Source: Oceanospirillaceae bacterium | GTDB lineage: Bacteria; Pseudomonadota; Gammaproteobacteria; Pseudomonadales; Litoribrevibacteraceae | Direction: 5' to 3' | DNA: 64,000 bases | NCBI GenBank assembly: GCA_015665455.1 | Contig: JADFAD010000009.1 | Location: 1 to 64,000 of the forward strand | Shown here: in pieces, positions 43,785-51,935 of the stretch | Layout: each line of letters opens with the position of its first letter | Position numbering within the stretch: position 1 is the first letter of the stretch | Translations under genes and position numbers: made by a program | Notes under the pieces: generated by a model | What the model saw: only the letters and a program-made list of their open reading frames with translations | Databases searched by the model: none | What the model was told of the DNA's origin: nothing

Positions 43785-45014
43785 TTAATTCGATAACTTA
43801 AGATTAGACACATCTTTAGCTGATAGTTCAGTGGGGGTTAAATACGCCCAATAAACCAGCGATACTGGAGCTAACACCCAATAAACGATAGGTAATACCG
43901 TCTCGGTATCATCTAAAGAATAAGCCAGCAATGCCAAACAACCAAAGAATACCGCAATCCCTGCCTGAGAAAGATAACTTTTTGATAACAAATACGCCGT
44001 TGAGTCATTCTCTCTGGCATTATCAAAGAATCGCTTATTAAAACTCAGTCGGAAAAAAGTAGTCATAAAGCCAATCAAAACAATTACTGGGTATTTCCAG
44101 TAATCAGTAATATCCATATCAAGTTCAGCCCTTAACCCCCAGGAAATTGCATATAACACGACAGCACATACAAAAACCTTTTGCTGATTCAAGCGATCAA
44201 TCCTGTTCTTTATAAAATAGAAAACCACCGAAAGCAGTACTGTGAGCGACACGATCACAATGCCTAAATCCATCACGCTTTCTTTGGCGATTAAAAACAA
44301 AGACAAAACCCAGAAGTAACTCTCTAAAAACAGGAAAATACCATCCAAGTAAAAGACAGTGGCTGAATTATATTTATCTTTAAATCTGAATACGGATGTT
44401 GTTGGCGCAGTGCCCTTCTCATCCCTTCCTAAGACGCGGTTGATAGACGATAAGCTGGCGATTGACGTCTCGCGGCAAAAACAAATTACACTAACGGCAG
44501 TGATAATTAAGCTGACCATAACAACCGCTAGAGAACTGCCTTCATCCAATAAAAATGCACCGGCTAAAATTCCCAGTTTCAACAAAATGACAACAAGGAT
44601 CTGAAAGTCTCCGAATTTTTTACCCGTTTCATTTGCTTCACTGCTGCTATCAACCGTCATTGCACTGAACATGACACGTTGAGTCGTCCAATAAAAACAA
44701 TTATAAGCACCATTCAAGATTGCAGCGGCGTATAGAAACCAGTTTCCCTCCGTAAATAGCAATGAGGAAACCAACAAAAACTCAATAACAAAGGAAGCAA
44801 CAACGATCAAACGCCAATTGGCTTGATTAAACAGAATACGCCAAACGTTAAGAGAAATTAAAAACCCAATGCCTGTCAGCGATACAAACAGAGAAATGAC
44901 AGCGATGGATGCATCCCGTTGCCACAAAAGAACGGGAATAAAGAATGGTAAAAGCCCAATCAAAAATGAATGGACTCCTGCATATTGAAAAAAATTAACA
45001 GATAAACTTCTCAT
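43785..45014 (-). CDS. MFS-like membrane transporter, unassigned
   Basis: A 409-residue protein with about twelve hydrophobic segments, starting MRSLSVNFFQYAGVHSFLIG. A cytoplasmic loop rich in charge (SSINRVLGRDEKGTAPTTS) divides the halves. It is translationally coupled to the ATP-grasp gene upstream (stop and start share a base, TAATG), so it probably exports or imports the product of that pathway. I could not place it in a known MFS family. Confidence 0.75.
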   Translation of the reverse strand: MRSLSVNFFQYAGVHSFLIGLLPFFIPVLLWQRDASIAVISLFVSLTGIGFLISLNVWRILFNQANWRLIVVASFVIEFLLVSSLLFTEGNWFLYAAAILNGAYNCFYWTTQRVMFSAMTVDSSSEANETGKKFGDFQILVVILLKLGILAGAFLLDEGSSLAVVMVSLIITAVSVICFCRETSIASLSSINRVLGRDEKGTAPTTSVFRFKDKYNSATVFYLDGIFLFLESYFWVLSLFLIAKESVMDLGIVIVSLTVLLSVVFYFIKNRIDRLNQQKVFVCAVVLYAISWGLRAELDMDITDYWKYPVIVLIGFMTTFFRLSFNKRFFDNARENDSTAYLLSKSYLSQAGIAVFFGCLALLAYSLDDTETVLPIVYWVLAPVSLVYWAYLTPTELSAKDVSNLKLSN

Positions 45015-45922
45015 TAAAAAATATCAGCCTGACTTATTTCAAGACCATCCAGTTTTTCAAAATAAGGTGATAAATCCTCTTTTTCTCCGTATCTAGGATA
45101 GTCGTGCATTTTAAGATATGGACGAGAATTAACCTCCAAGAAAATGCACTTTTGATTTTGGTAAGGTTGATCGATGCCTTTTTCCAAGATCACATCAATA
45201 CCAAGAATATTGGCATCAAACATGTCTAACACATCAATAAACAACTGCTTATTTTCTTCAGGTAAGGTCTCTTTCTTAATAGTTCGAACTACACCACCTG
45301 GTGCTAATGAAATCCGATAAAACAAGTTAACAATTTCACCTTCCGGCGGAACAGAATCTAACGTGTATTTTTTCTTCTTAAGAAAGTTTTTAGTGACTGA
45401 TCCTTTAGAAAGAGGATGTATACAAGGATAAAGCCCCATCTCCTCTCTGATTTTATTCTCTTGATCAATCAAATCACTGATCGTTTTCTGCCCGTCACCT
45501 TGAACAAAGGGAGCGTATCTTTCAATAACAGACATCACTTCACCTTTAACCACGACCACTCGGTAATTATTACCTTTCAAGTATTGCTCAACCACCGTGG
45601 TCGGCCACCAAAGTTTGGCAAAGAACATGGCTTTCCATAATTCCATGTAATTGGTAATTGGAAAATGACTGCCTCTCGAAAAGCCGCTGACATTTGGCTT
45701 AATCACCAAAGGGAAACCGTGTTGCTTAGCAAAACGATGAGCCCTCATTGGATTTAAAAATATCTCACCTTTGGCATGAGGGACATTGCCCTTCTCAAAA
45801 ACAGCTCTTGCTTGTTCTTTAGACCTGCAACCTTTTCTAACGTCTAGGCTATTGTAGCTGCTGCACCCATCCATAAATTGTTTACTGATCCAGGTATAGA
45901 TGGTTTTCTTTATTGCTAACAT
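45014..45922 (-). CDS. ATP-grasp ligase, cyanophycin-synthetase-like
   Basis: A 302-residue enzyme with the ATP-grasp fold. PLVIKPNVSGFSRGSHFPI is the first nucleotide-binding strand and flexible loop. VVEQYLKGNNYRVVVVKGEV and APFVQGDGQKTISDLI resemble the cyanophycin synthetase/GshF central domain. The Mg-binding end is GIDVILE followed by IFLEVNSRPYLKMHDYP. It probably joins a carboxylate to an amine or amino acid. It shares the overlap TAATG with the ligase before it and with the transporter after it. Confidence 0.82.
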   Translation of the reverse strand: MLAIKKTIYTWISKQFMDGCSSYNSLDVRKGCRSKEQARAVFEKGNVPHAKGEIFLNPMRAHRFAKQHGFPLVIKPNVSGFSRGSHFPITNYMELWKAMFFAKLWWPTTVVEQYLKGNNYRVVVVKGEVMSVIERYAPFVQGDGQKTISDLIDQENKIREEMGLYPCIHPLSKGSVTKNFLKKKKYTLDSVPPEGEIVNLFYRISLAPGGVVRTIKKETLPEENKQLFIDVLDMFDANILGIDVILEKGIDQPYQNQKCIFLEVNSRPYLKMHDYPRYGEKEDLSPYFEKLDGLEISQADIF

Positions 45923-46758
45923 TAATTAGCCTCTTTCTGAGCGATGTGTTTTACACGGCGGATAAAGCCTAATTTTTGGAAGAAAATCTGACGTTTAACC
46001 TGATGAACCGGAATATTTTTAGTCACTTTTGCCAACAACCACATACAATGAAATACGAATGATAGTTTGGCGTGCATTGATGTGTTCTTAGTTAACAAAA
46101 GCAAAGGCATTGGCAAGAATAAATTGATCTCTATGATCTTAAATTCGCCATTTAATAGTGCTTCAACGGAATCTGCTCGAACACCGAAACGAGAAATCCG
46201 GAAATCACCCACTGTTTTCAAATGAGACCACAAACGATTTAAATCATCCGCTCTCATTTGAGGCGTTATATCTCGATACTGAGTGCTTTTGTTGTAGATT
46301 CCATTAATAGGAAACTCATCCGCCGTTTCGTTAACGACCTGAGTAACAGACAACACTTCAAAATCTTCCGTACTATTTTCAGAGGGCACAGAGAAAATCT
46401 CAAACTCAATTTTCCCTTTTGCTGCTTCTTGAACCAGATGCTGCACCTTAGAAGGTTTCTGGTTTTTACGAATAGCAGACAAATCTTGAGCATTGTCCGC
46501 TCGCTGTATGCCTTTCGAGTTTTGCCCCCACTCTGGCTTTACAAAAACAGGGTATGAAGTAGGCTCCTGACCATGTCCATCAACCCATTGAGGTAAACGC
46601 CATTGCTCTGGGATCAAGTTATCGATATCAAGTTTTGAATAGATGCCCTTGTTTTCATTAAAGTACGGCGCATTCAATTGAAAGTAACGCCATGGCATCA
46701 CCTTCAATCGAATGCAGGAAATAATGTAAGAAATAATTAACAGTAATCGAATAATCAT
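45922..46758 (-). CDS. Second ATP-grasp protein
   Basis: A 278-residue ATP-grasp relative, more divergent. YPVFVKPEWGQNSKGIQRA is the nucleotide-binding strand, VQHLVQEAAKGKIEFEIF the following segment and GEFKIIEINLFLPMPL the metal-binding end. The N-terminus carries a hydrophobic stretch (MIIRLLLIISYIISCIRL), suggesting membrane association. Its stop overlaps the start of the first ATP-grasp gene (TAATG). Two ATP-grasp enzymes in tandem suggest stepwise condensation of a small peptide-like product. Confidence 0.75.
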   Translation of the reverse strand: MIIRLLLIISYIISCIRLKVMPWRYFQLNAPYFNENKGIYSKLDIDNLIPEQWRLPQWVDGHGQEPTSYPVFVKPEWGQNSKGIQRADNAQDLSAIRKNQKPSKVQHLVQEAAKGKIEFEIFSVPSENSTEDFEVLSVTQVVNETADEFPINGIYNKSTQYRDITPQMRADDLNRLWSHLKTVGDFRISRFGVRADSVEALLNGEFKIIEINLFLPMPLLLLTKNTSMHAKLSFVFHCMWLLAKVTKNIPVHQVKRQIFFQKLGFIRRVKHIAQKEAN

Positions 46759-46789
46759 AAATACTTAAAATATAAACCAGATGATGTGT

Positions 46790-47311
46790 TTAAGCGCTTT
46801 CTTGGTTCGTCGCTTTAGAGGAATTCCATTGCATGTAATTAACAACAGCCAATACCATCCCTAACACTAATATTGAAACCGCAGCATAAAACAGAGAACC
46901 GTTATCACTCTTACCATTATGTAGCACTTCAATACCAAGCGGCGTCGCCAAGTGAAAAAATACAGCACCGATCATGACCATTGAAGACGCAAGACCACCA
47001 ATGCTGTGCAATAGAGCACGACTAGGAGCAGAACGTAAAATATTCATTTTGCTTAGGACAAAAAAGACAGCAGGCAGCAAAAGCAGCAAAGAAACTAAAA
47101 GTTCAGCAGAACCCACTGCATAGGCGCCATATTCAGTGAACCAACGGCCAATACCTTCGGATAGAATACCTTCCATCCAGCCGCCAATTGTACCAAAGAT
47201 ATGCTGAGTGTCTGGATGACTTGTGAACTTATATGGCAGTGAGCTCAAAAACACTTTACAGATCCAAAGCACCACAACCCAACTACCTACTGCAATTATC
47301 TTGCCTTTCAT
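46790..47311 (-). CDS. DoxX-like four-helix membrane protein
   Basis: A 173-residue protein with four hydrophobic helices (about 5-20, 68-88, 105-128 and 143-162), and a pattern (SLPYKFTSHPDTQHIFGTIGGWM, then YAVGSAELLVSLLLLLPAVFFVL) like the DoxX/DUF4149 group of small membrane proteins. DoxX-type members are linked to quinone or thiol redox. It sits 31 bases upstream of the second ATP-grasp gene in the same direction. Confidence 0.65.
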   Translation of the reverse strand: MKGKIIAVGSWVVVLWICKVFLSSLPYKFTSHPDTQHIFGTIGGWMEGILSEGIGRWFTEYGAYAVGSAELLVSLLLLLPAVFFVLSKMNILRSAPSRALLHSIGGLASSMVMIGAVFFHLATPLGIEVLHNGKSDNGSLFYAAVSILVLGMVLAVVNYMQWNSSKATNQESA

Positions 47312-47359
47312 GCCCTATTCCTCAATTTATTGTATTTTTACACGTGGGTAATTATTGAA

Positions 47360-47818
47360 TTAAAGAACACCAGGCCAGTTCTTATCCGCAGTTTGAATGA
47401 GGTTCACTTTGTCGTTAGTCCACTTAGCTTGAATGTCCGCATTGTAATTGAGATAAAGCTTACCGTCATGAACAGTCCACTGAAGAGGGTCACCTTTTGC
47501 GGTATCGTTTTTCGCAACGGCCCATGCACAATAACCGCCGTATTGAGGCGCATACTTTTCAGGCGACGCTTTGAATGCATTTAAATTCGCTTCATTTTTA
47601 AAGCGCCATTGCGCACCTTTGTATTCAAGCTCGTAATCTTCAGAGCCTTCAACAGGTTTACCGTCCGTGAAATACGCCACTGAATCGTAACCTGATATGG
47701 CTAGATCACTGAAAAATGAAGTGTAAATAGGGTCTTTCGCCATTGCTTGCGTAGACAGCAAAATCAAAGCTGCAAATAAGGAGGTTAAAGTGGTCGAACG
47801 TAATATTGATAATTTCAT
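47360..47818 (-). CDS. Exported YHS domain protein
   Basis: A 152-residue protein with a signal peptide (MKLSILRSTTLTSLFAALILLSTQAMA). The YHS domain shows SGYDSVAYFTDGKPVEGS and FKASPEKYAPQYGGYCAWAVA, the family's Cys being in GGYCAWA; YHS domains bind metals in copper and heavy-metal proteins. The start at 47818 is chosen because it begins the signal peptide; the frame continues 7 codons upstream. It leads the minus-strand run towards the ATP-grasp genes, 48 bases before the DoxX-like gene. Confidence 0.88.
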   Translation of the reverse strand: MKLSILRSTTLTSLFAALILLSTQAMAKDPIYTSFFSDLAISGYDSVAYFTDGKPVEGSEDYELEYKGAQWRFKNEANLNAFKASPEKYAPQYGGYCAWAVAKNDTAKGDPLQWTVHDGKLYLNYNADIQAKWTNDKVNLIQTADKNWPGVL

Positions 47819-48148
47819 AAACAGTACTCGATAAAACAAGAATATGATGTGTTGAGCTCAATCTGCTTCATTTACTGATCCGATAAAATCATTGTAGATG
47901 ATAACTATGAGCTAAGCGTGCCGTGCCTACCGCAAGAGCCAGTACTAAATACTGATCTTTATTATGCGTTTCTGAAATAATAGATATTAATAAAGGGAAA
48001 AAGTTCAAAACAGAACGAAAATGAAGTAAAGAAAGTTAAAGAGGCTTTACTTTCTGATTTTTATTTAAAGCGCTTTGCAGGTTAATAACAAGAAGAAAAT
48101 ACCTAAACGAAGCAAAGGCTCGGCCTAGGCTCCGTTTAACAAAACGCT
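47819..48148. other. Gene-free interval
   Basis: These 330 bases lie between the YHS gene and the thiazoline-hydrolase-like gene. They are AT-rich, with a TTTAAAGCGCTTTGC palindrome near 48065, but no frame, hairpin terminator or known element was recognised. Confidence 0.5.
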
Positions 48149-48607
48149 TTAATCTATAAGATGTGCATCAATTAACTTTTCACGTTGTGTCTTAGTACTG
48201 ATAGCAACGACACACTTACTGTTTCCAACCGAGGCTTGCGATTCCAGCACCGTAAACTCACCACCAATATGCTCTACCATTCGACGATCATACTCCATCA
48301 TCCGGTAACACCCTTCTAAATTCCCTGATCCCCGATAGGGGCATTCCGAGTGTATTTCAGCTATAACCATCTCAGCCTGCTCACTGACGATAGGAACCAT
48401 TTTATTGGAAGGAAACATCCGTTGCCATTCTTTCGCCGCACTCTTGATATCCCCTTTTTGTTTGCCATTTTTTATCTTCAATGTTGACCACCCCAGAAAC
48501 CTTAAAAGCGGTTTTCCTAAACGATTCTTAAGCTTTGTCTCAGATAAATAGTGCGTTGCATGTATCAACCGATTGAATAAATAGGCATTCATTTGATTCA
48601 CGTTCAT
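48149..48607 (-). CDS. Hypothetical protein, possibly L-2-amino-thiazoline-4-carboxylate hydrolase-like
   Basis: A 152-residue soluble protein. The core ECPYRGSGNLEGCYRMMEYDRRMVEHIGGEFTVLESQASVGNSKCVVAI has the spacing (CP...C...D......G...L......G...C) of the ATC-hydrolase-like/V4R-type families, which is suggestive but not proof. It is divergent from a LysR regulator that may control it. Confidence 0.5.
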   Translation of the reverse strand: MNVNQMNAYLFNRLIHATHYLSETKLKNRLGKPLLRFLGWSTLKIKNGKQKGDIKSAAKEWQRMFPSNKMVPIVSEQAEMVIAEIHSECPYRGSGNLEGCYRMMEYDRRMVEHIGGEFTVLESQASVGNSKCVVAISTKTQREKLIDAHLID

Positions 48608-48714
48608 AGATGTTATTCCTCTTGATTCTTCTCAATATCCTCAGTTTGATATAGACATGCCACAACTGCGATACCTATACTAGATACAAGTCATGACTTT
48701 AAGACATACCCTGA

Positions 48715-49629
48715 ATGAAACTTGAACTTGAATCATTAGATTTAAACCTACTCACCGCCTTAAGCGCTCTGCTCAAATACACAAGCGTTTCTCGTGCGGC
48801 TGAATCGATGAACATCACTCAATCCGGCATGAGTCGGAGTCTAAAACGGCTTCGTTATATTTTTAAGGACGATTTACTGGTTCGCGTCGGTAATGACATG
48901 GAACTCACATCAACCGCAAAACAATTAACCCCTAAACTTGAAGCAGCGTTATCGTCCATTCAGCAGGTGTTTGAGCAAGAGGCATTTCACCCTGATAAGC
49001 TGAGCTGTGAATTCAAAATCGCCGCAATTGATGCTTTTTCTCAATACTTGTTGCCCTCGTTTTACGCTCAGCTGAACGCTCTCGCCCCCAGCGTAAACTT
49101 GAACATTCAAAATTGGCACTCCAACACGTTAACTGAATTAGCCCAAGGTGAACTGGATTTTGCAATCGGTGCTGTACCAACGGCACCTGCTGACGTCTAC
49201 CAAAAGCTGTTACATCAAAGTGATTTCGTCTGCGTAGGAAACAAAGCGCACTATTCTGAATCCAGCATTTCTCTTGAAGATTATCTCTCAGCAAAACACG
49301 TTGTTGTGCATATGGAGGGTAAAGGCAGTACGCCGATAGATGAGAAACTTAAAGACATCAATGAAACCAGAAACGTTGCGGTCAAAGTACCTCACTTCAA
49401 CAGCGCATTTGAGCTCATCAAACAAACCAACTTACTGTTTAGCACGCCAAGGTCTTTAGCAAAGGGATTAAATGCTTCATTCAACGTCCACATAATGGAG
49501 CTTCCTTTTGGCGTAACCTTCGTGCCGTTATGTATTTATTGGCATCGACGAAATCACAAGAACAATCAACATCAGTGGCTAATTGAGACTTTACTGCAAT
49601 CTGTCATCCAATCTCAAAAGCCGGTTTAA
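48715..49629 (+). CDS. LysR family transcriptional regulator
   Basis: A 304-residue regulator of the NodD/LysR type. The N-terminal DNA-binding domain reads LLTALSALLKYTSVSRAAESMNITQSGMSRSLKRLRYIF, and the effector domain includes LDFAIGAVPTAPADVYQKLL. It is divergent from the 152-residue gene at 48149, with a 107-base gap, which suggests that gene as a target. Confidence 0.88.
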   Translation: MKLELESLDLNLLTALSALLKYTSVSRAAESMNITQSGMSRSLKRLRYIFKDDLLVRVGNDMELTSTAKQLTPKLEAALSSIQQVFEQEAFHPDKLSCEFKIAAIDAFSQYLLPSFYAQLNALAPSVNLNIQNWHSNTLTELAQGELDFAIGAVPTAPADVYQKLLHQSDFVCVGNKAHYSESSISLEDYLSAKHVVVHMEGKGSTPIDEKLKDINETRNVAVKVPHFNSAFELIKQTNLLFSTPRSLAKGLNASFNVHIMELPFGVTFVPLCIYWHRRNHKNNQHQWLIETLLQSVIQSQKPV

Positions 49630-49758
49630 GTTTTACGCTCTGCACCTATAAGTTATGGCTAATGATCCCCCGTTAAAGGCACAAAGCGAACAGGTAATAC
49701 CTCCATTATAGTTATTTCATAATTTATAATGGCTAATGATATTGCACATCCAATAGGA

Positions 49759-50226
49759 TCAACGTAAAAGTGCTTCCACGGCGAGCGTACTGTCTTCTTT
49801 TTCGGCCAGTTCTCGAAGAGCAAAGGCTTTAATCGCTTTTTCATGCGCATACACATAATCAAAAAACGTACGGTGTTCCGCCAAACTGTGTTTTTTAAGG
49901 CGAGCAAAGGTTCTCTGATACGTTTCTGTCCCGTCTGCGAGCAGCCGCATGGCGAACCGCCAAGGCAATACACCAAGCACAATGCCCTCCAAATATCCCC
50001 TTAACCACCACCCTCTAGGTTCAATCAACGGCTGTCCACTTTCTTCCATATGTTTTAAAAACAATGCGAGTGTTTGCACTTCAAGCTCATAAAGAAGCTG
50101 CCACTTGGCTTTTTTAGCCTGACTCCAAGTTATTCTCTGAGCTGCATCAAATACTGCAGCGCCATAAATTTCGGATTTATGAATTCGATGCAAATCCTTT
50201 TGATACTGTTTGTAGTTCACAGCCAC
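49759..50226 (-). CDS. Hypothetical ferritin-like or COQ7-like protein
   Basis: A 155-residue helical protein. LHRIHKSEIYGAAVFDAAQRI resembles helix 1 of a ferritin-like demethoxyubiquinone hydroxylase, with a Glu-x-x-Gly start, and LLYELEVQTLALFLKHMEE a second metal-helix-like segment. The C-terminal part lacks clear ExxH motifs, and the TEKDST tail is short, so a catalytic diiron site is uncertain. It stands alone between a LysR gene and a LysE-type exporter. Confidence 0.6.
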   Translation of the reverse strand: MAVNYKQYQKDLHRIHKSEIYGAAVFDAAQRITWSQAKKAKWQLLYELEVQTLALFLKHMEESGQPLIEPRGWWLRGYLEGIVLGVLPWRFAMRLLADGTETYQRTFARLKKHSLAEHRTFFDYVYAHEKAIKAFALRELAEKEDSTLAVEALLR

Positions 50227-50258
50227 CTCCTAATTAACCGCGCCTAACTGTACGTTGA

Positions 50259-50855
50259 CTATGATAAAAACGCCAGTAAGACCAGATACAGAGCCACCAG
50301 CATTAACCCTAACCCCATGCATCGATTCAGCCACACTAAAAATGGAGTAGTCGACGCTTTGTCTCGGATTTTACTTCCTGCAAAAGCCCAACAGGAAATG
50401 GAACAAAAACATATCACAAAGTACACCCCAGCAAAGATCGTTAATGTCGAATACGAACCTGCAACATTGAAGGCTGAAACCCCGGAAAGACAAGCCAACC
50501 AAGCTTTGGGGTTTAACCATTGCAATATTGCACCTTGTAAAAAAGTGGGCTTAAAACCTTCATTTACCTCCAGCTCCGGCACAGATACAAATACCTTATA
50601 ACCAAGGTACCCGATAAAACAGCAGCCAAAAACACTCATCCAATGAAGAGCTCGTGACGCCTCATCAACAAATGACGAGGCACCTAATCCCACAAAGATC
50701 AGTAGCACGGTAAACCCAAGACTTGCTCCGAATACAAAGGGCATTGACGACGTTAGGCCATGATTAACTCCCGCTGACAAAGTCAAAACATTCACAGGCC
50801 CAGGCGTAATCGACATTGATAAAGAAAATAGACTCATTGCAATCAGTAAGCTCAT
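50259..50855 (-). CDS. LysE/RhtB family exporter
   Basis: A 198-residue membrane protein. The ATG at 50855 follows GGGAG; the longer frame starts with TTG. Five or six hydrophobic segments are seen, and the characteristic early SITPGPVNVLTLSAGVNHG and internal QWLNPKAWLACLSGVSAF identify the LysE/RhtB amino-acid exporter family. The substrate is unknown. It is divergent from a LysR regulator with an inverted repeat in the gap. Confidence 0.9.
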   Translation of the reverse strand: MSLLIAMSLFSLSMSITPGPVNVLTLSAGVNHGLTSSMPFVFGASLGFTVLLIFVGLGASSFVDEASRALHWMSVFGCCFIGYLGYKVFVSVPELEVNEGFKPTFLQGAILQWLNPKAWLACLSGVSAFNVAGSYSTLTIFAGVYFVICFCSISCWAFAGSKIRDKASTTPFLVWLNRCMGLGLMLVALYLVLLAFLS

Positions 50856-50889
50856 AACATCTCCCAAATTTTAAATGAGCTTAACTTGT

Positions 50890-50905
50890 AATCAATAGCT
50901 TGATT
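50890..50905. promoter_or_regulatory. AATCAA-TAGC-TTGATT palindrome, candidate LysR operator
   Basis: AATCAA (50890-50895) and TTGATT (50900-50905) flank 4 bases in the 91-base gap between the divergent LysE-type gene and the LysR gene. It fits an ATC-N8-GAT LysR-type box. Confidence 0.5.
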
Positions 50906-50946
50906 AGATGGTATTATTTGATTTAACTATTCTAGATTCTTTAATT

Positions 50947-51834
50947 ATGATTAATGATTTAAGAGCCATTGCCATATTTTCTGAAACCGCCAGATTAGGT
51001 TCATTTAAGGCTGCGGCAAACACATTGGGTCTATCACCTTCCGTTGTGAGCTACCACATAACCCAACTGGAGGAGCGAGTGGGAACCGCTCTCCTATATC
51101 GTTCAACCAGAAAGCTCTCTCTAACCACTGAAGGGCAAACCCTATTCGAACATTCTTTATCGATGATGGCTGCGGCTCAAAACGGGTTGGATCAAATCAG
51201 CTCTATCACCGAGCGCCCCTCGGGTAAACTTAAACTGGCCATGCCTTCCGTCTTAACACGTTCATACATCAACCAAACGATTGCCGAATTCAGCAAAAAA
51301 TACCCTGGGATCGCACTGGATATAAAATATTCGGATAAACGACATGAGATAATTACAGAGGGTTTCGATCTCGCGATTCGAATAGGAACATTAGAAGACA
51401 GCGCTTTAAAAGCAAAAAAGATGGGCTACATTGACCGAAAGCTGGTTTGTGCGCACTCTTATTTAAACGATAATCCTGACATGAGTAAACCACAATCCCC
51501 CAATGAACTAGAGCAATGGCGTTGGATACAACTCTCCCAACTTAACAACCAAAGATCATTCATTAACGAAGACAATACAAAACAAACGGTACAATGTGAC
51601 GGGAATATCACCGTCGATAATGTAGAAGCAATGACGCAATTTTGCTTGTCTGGATTAGGGATTGCTACACCCCCTGATTACCTTGTAGATGATCTCATCA
51701 AACAAGGGGATTTGATGGAATTATTGCCCTCGTGGAAAGTAGAAAGCATTCCACTCTATGTCGTCTGGCCTTCTAATGTTTCAGACAACAGCAATACAAA
51801 ACGGCTGATCAATTTCCTTTGTAAGAATACTTAA
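50947..51834 (+). CDS. LysR family transcriptional regulator
   Basis: A 295-residue regulator. The start at 50947 (MINDLRAIAIFSETARLGSF) matches the family; a frame at 50908 adds 13 residues. The HTH FKAAANTLGLSPSVVSYHITQLEERVGTALLYRSTRKLSL is followed by the effector domain. It is divergent from the LysE-type exporter, the likely target. No clear ribosome site is seen. Confidence 0.9.
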   Translation: MINDLRAIAIFSETARLGSFKAAANTLGLSPSVVSYHITQLEERVGTALLYRSTRKLSLTTEGQTLFEHSLSMMAAAQNGLDQISSITERPSGKLKLAMPSVLTRSYINQTIAEFSKKYPGIALDIKYSDKRHEIITEGFDLAIRIGTLEDSALKAKKMGYIDRKLVCAHSYLNDNPDMSKPQSPNELEQWRWIQLSQLNNQRSFINEDNTKQTVQCDGNITVDNVEAMTQFCLSGLGIATPPDYLVDDLIKQGDLMELLPSWKVESIPLYVVWPSNVSDNSNTKRLINFLCKNT

Positions 51835-51935
51835 TAGCAACATAGAGACTCGAAACCTCTACGTTACTATTACCATCAGTTTTCACGCTCAGGTTAACGA
51901 AACTAACAACCTGACTAACAATGAAGACGTTAAGG

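Noticed and set aside
43785-45014. MFS-like gene as a known drug exporter
   Set aside because: No family-specific motif could be identified, so only an unassigned transporter call is made.
49659-49982. A 107-residue minus-strand frame overlapping the 155-residue gene at 49759
   Set aside because: It is out of frame with, and largely inside, the frame that has a sensible protein composition and helix pattern. It has a Cys-rich, unnatural composition.
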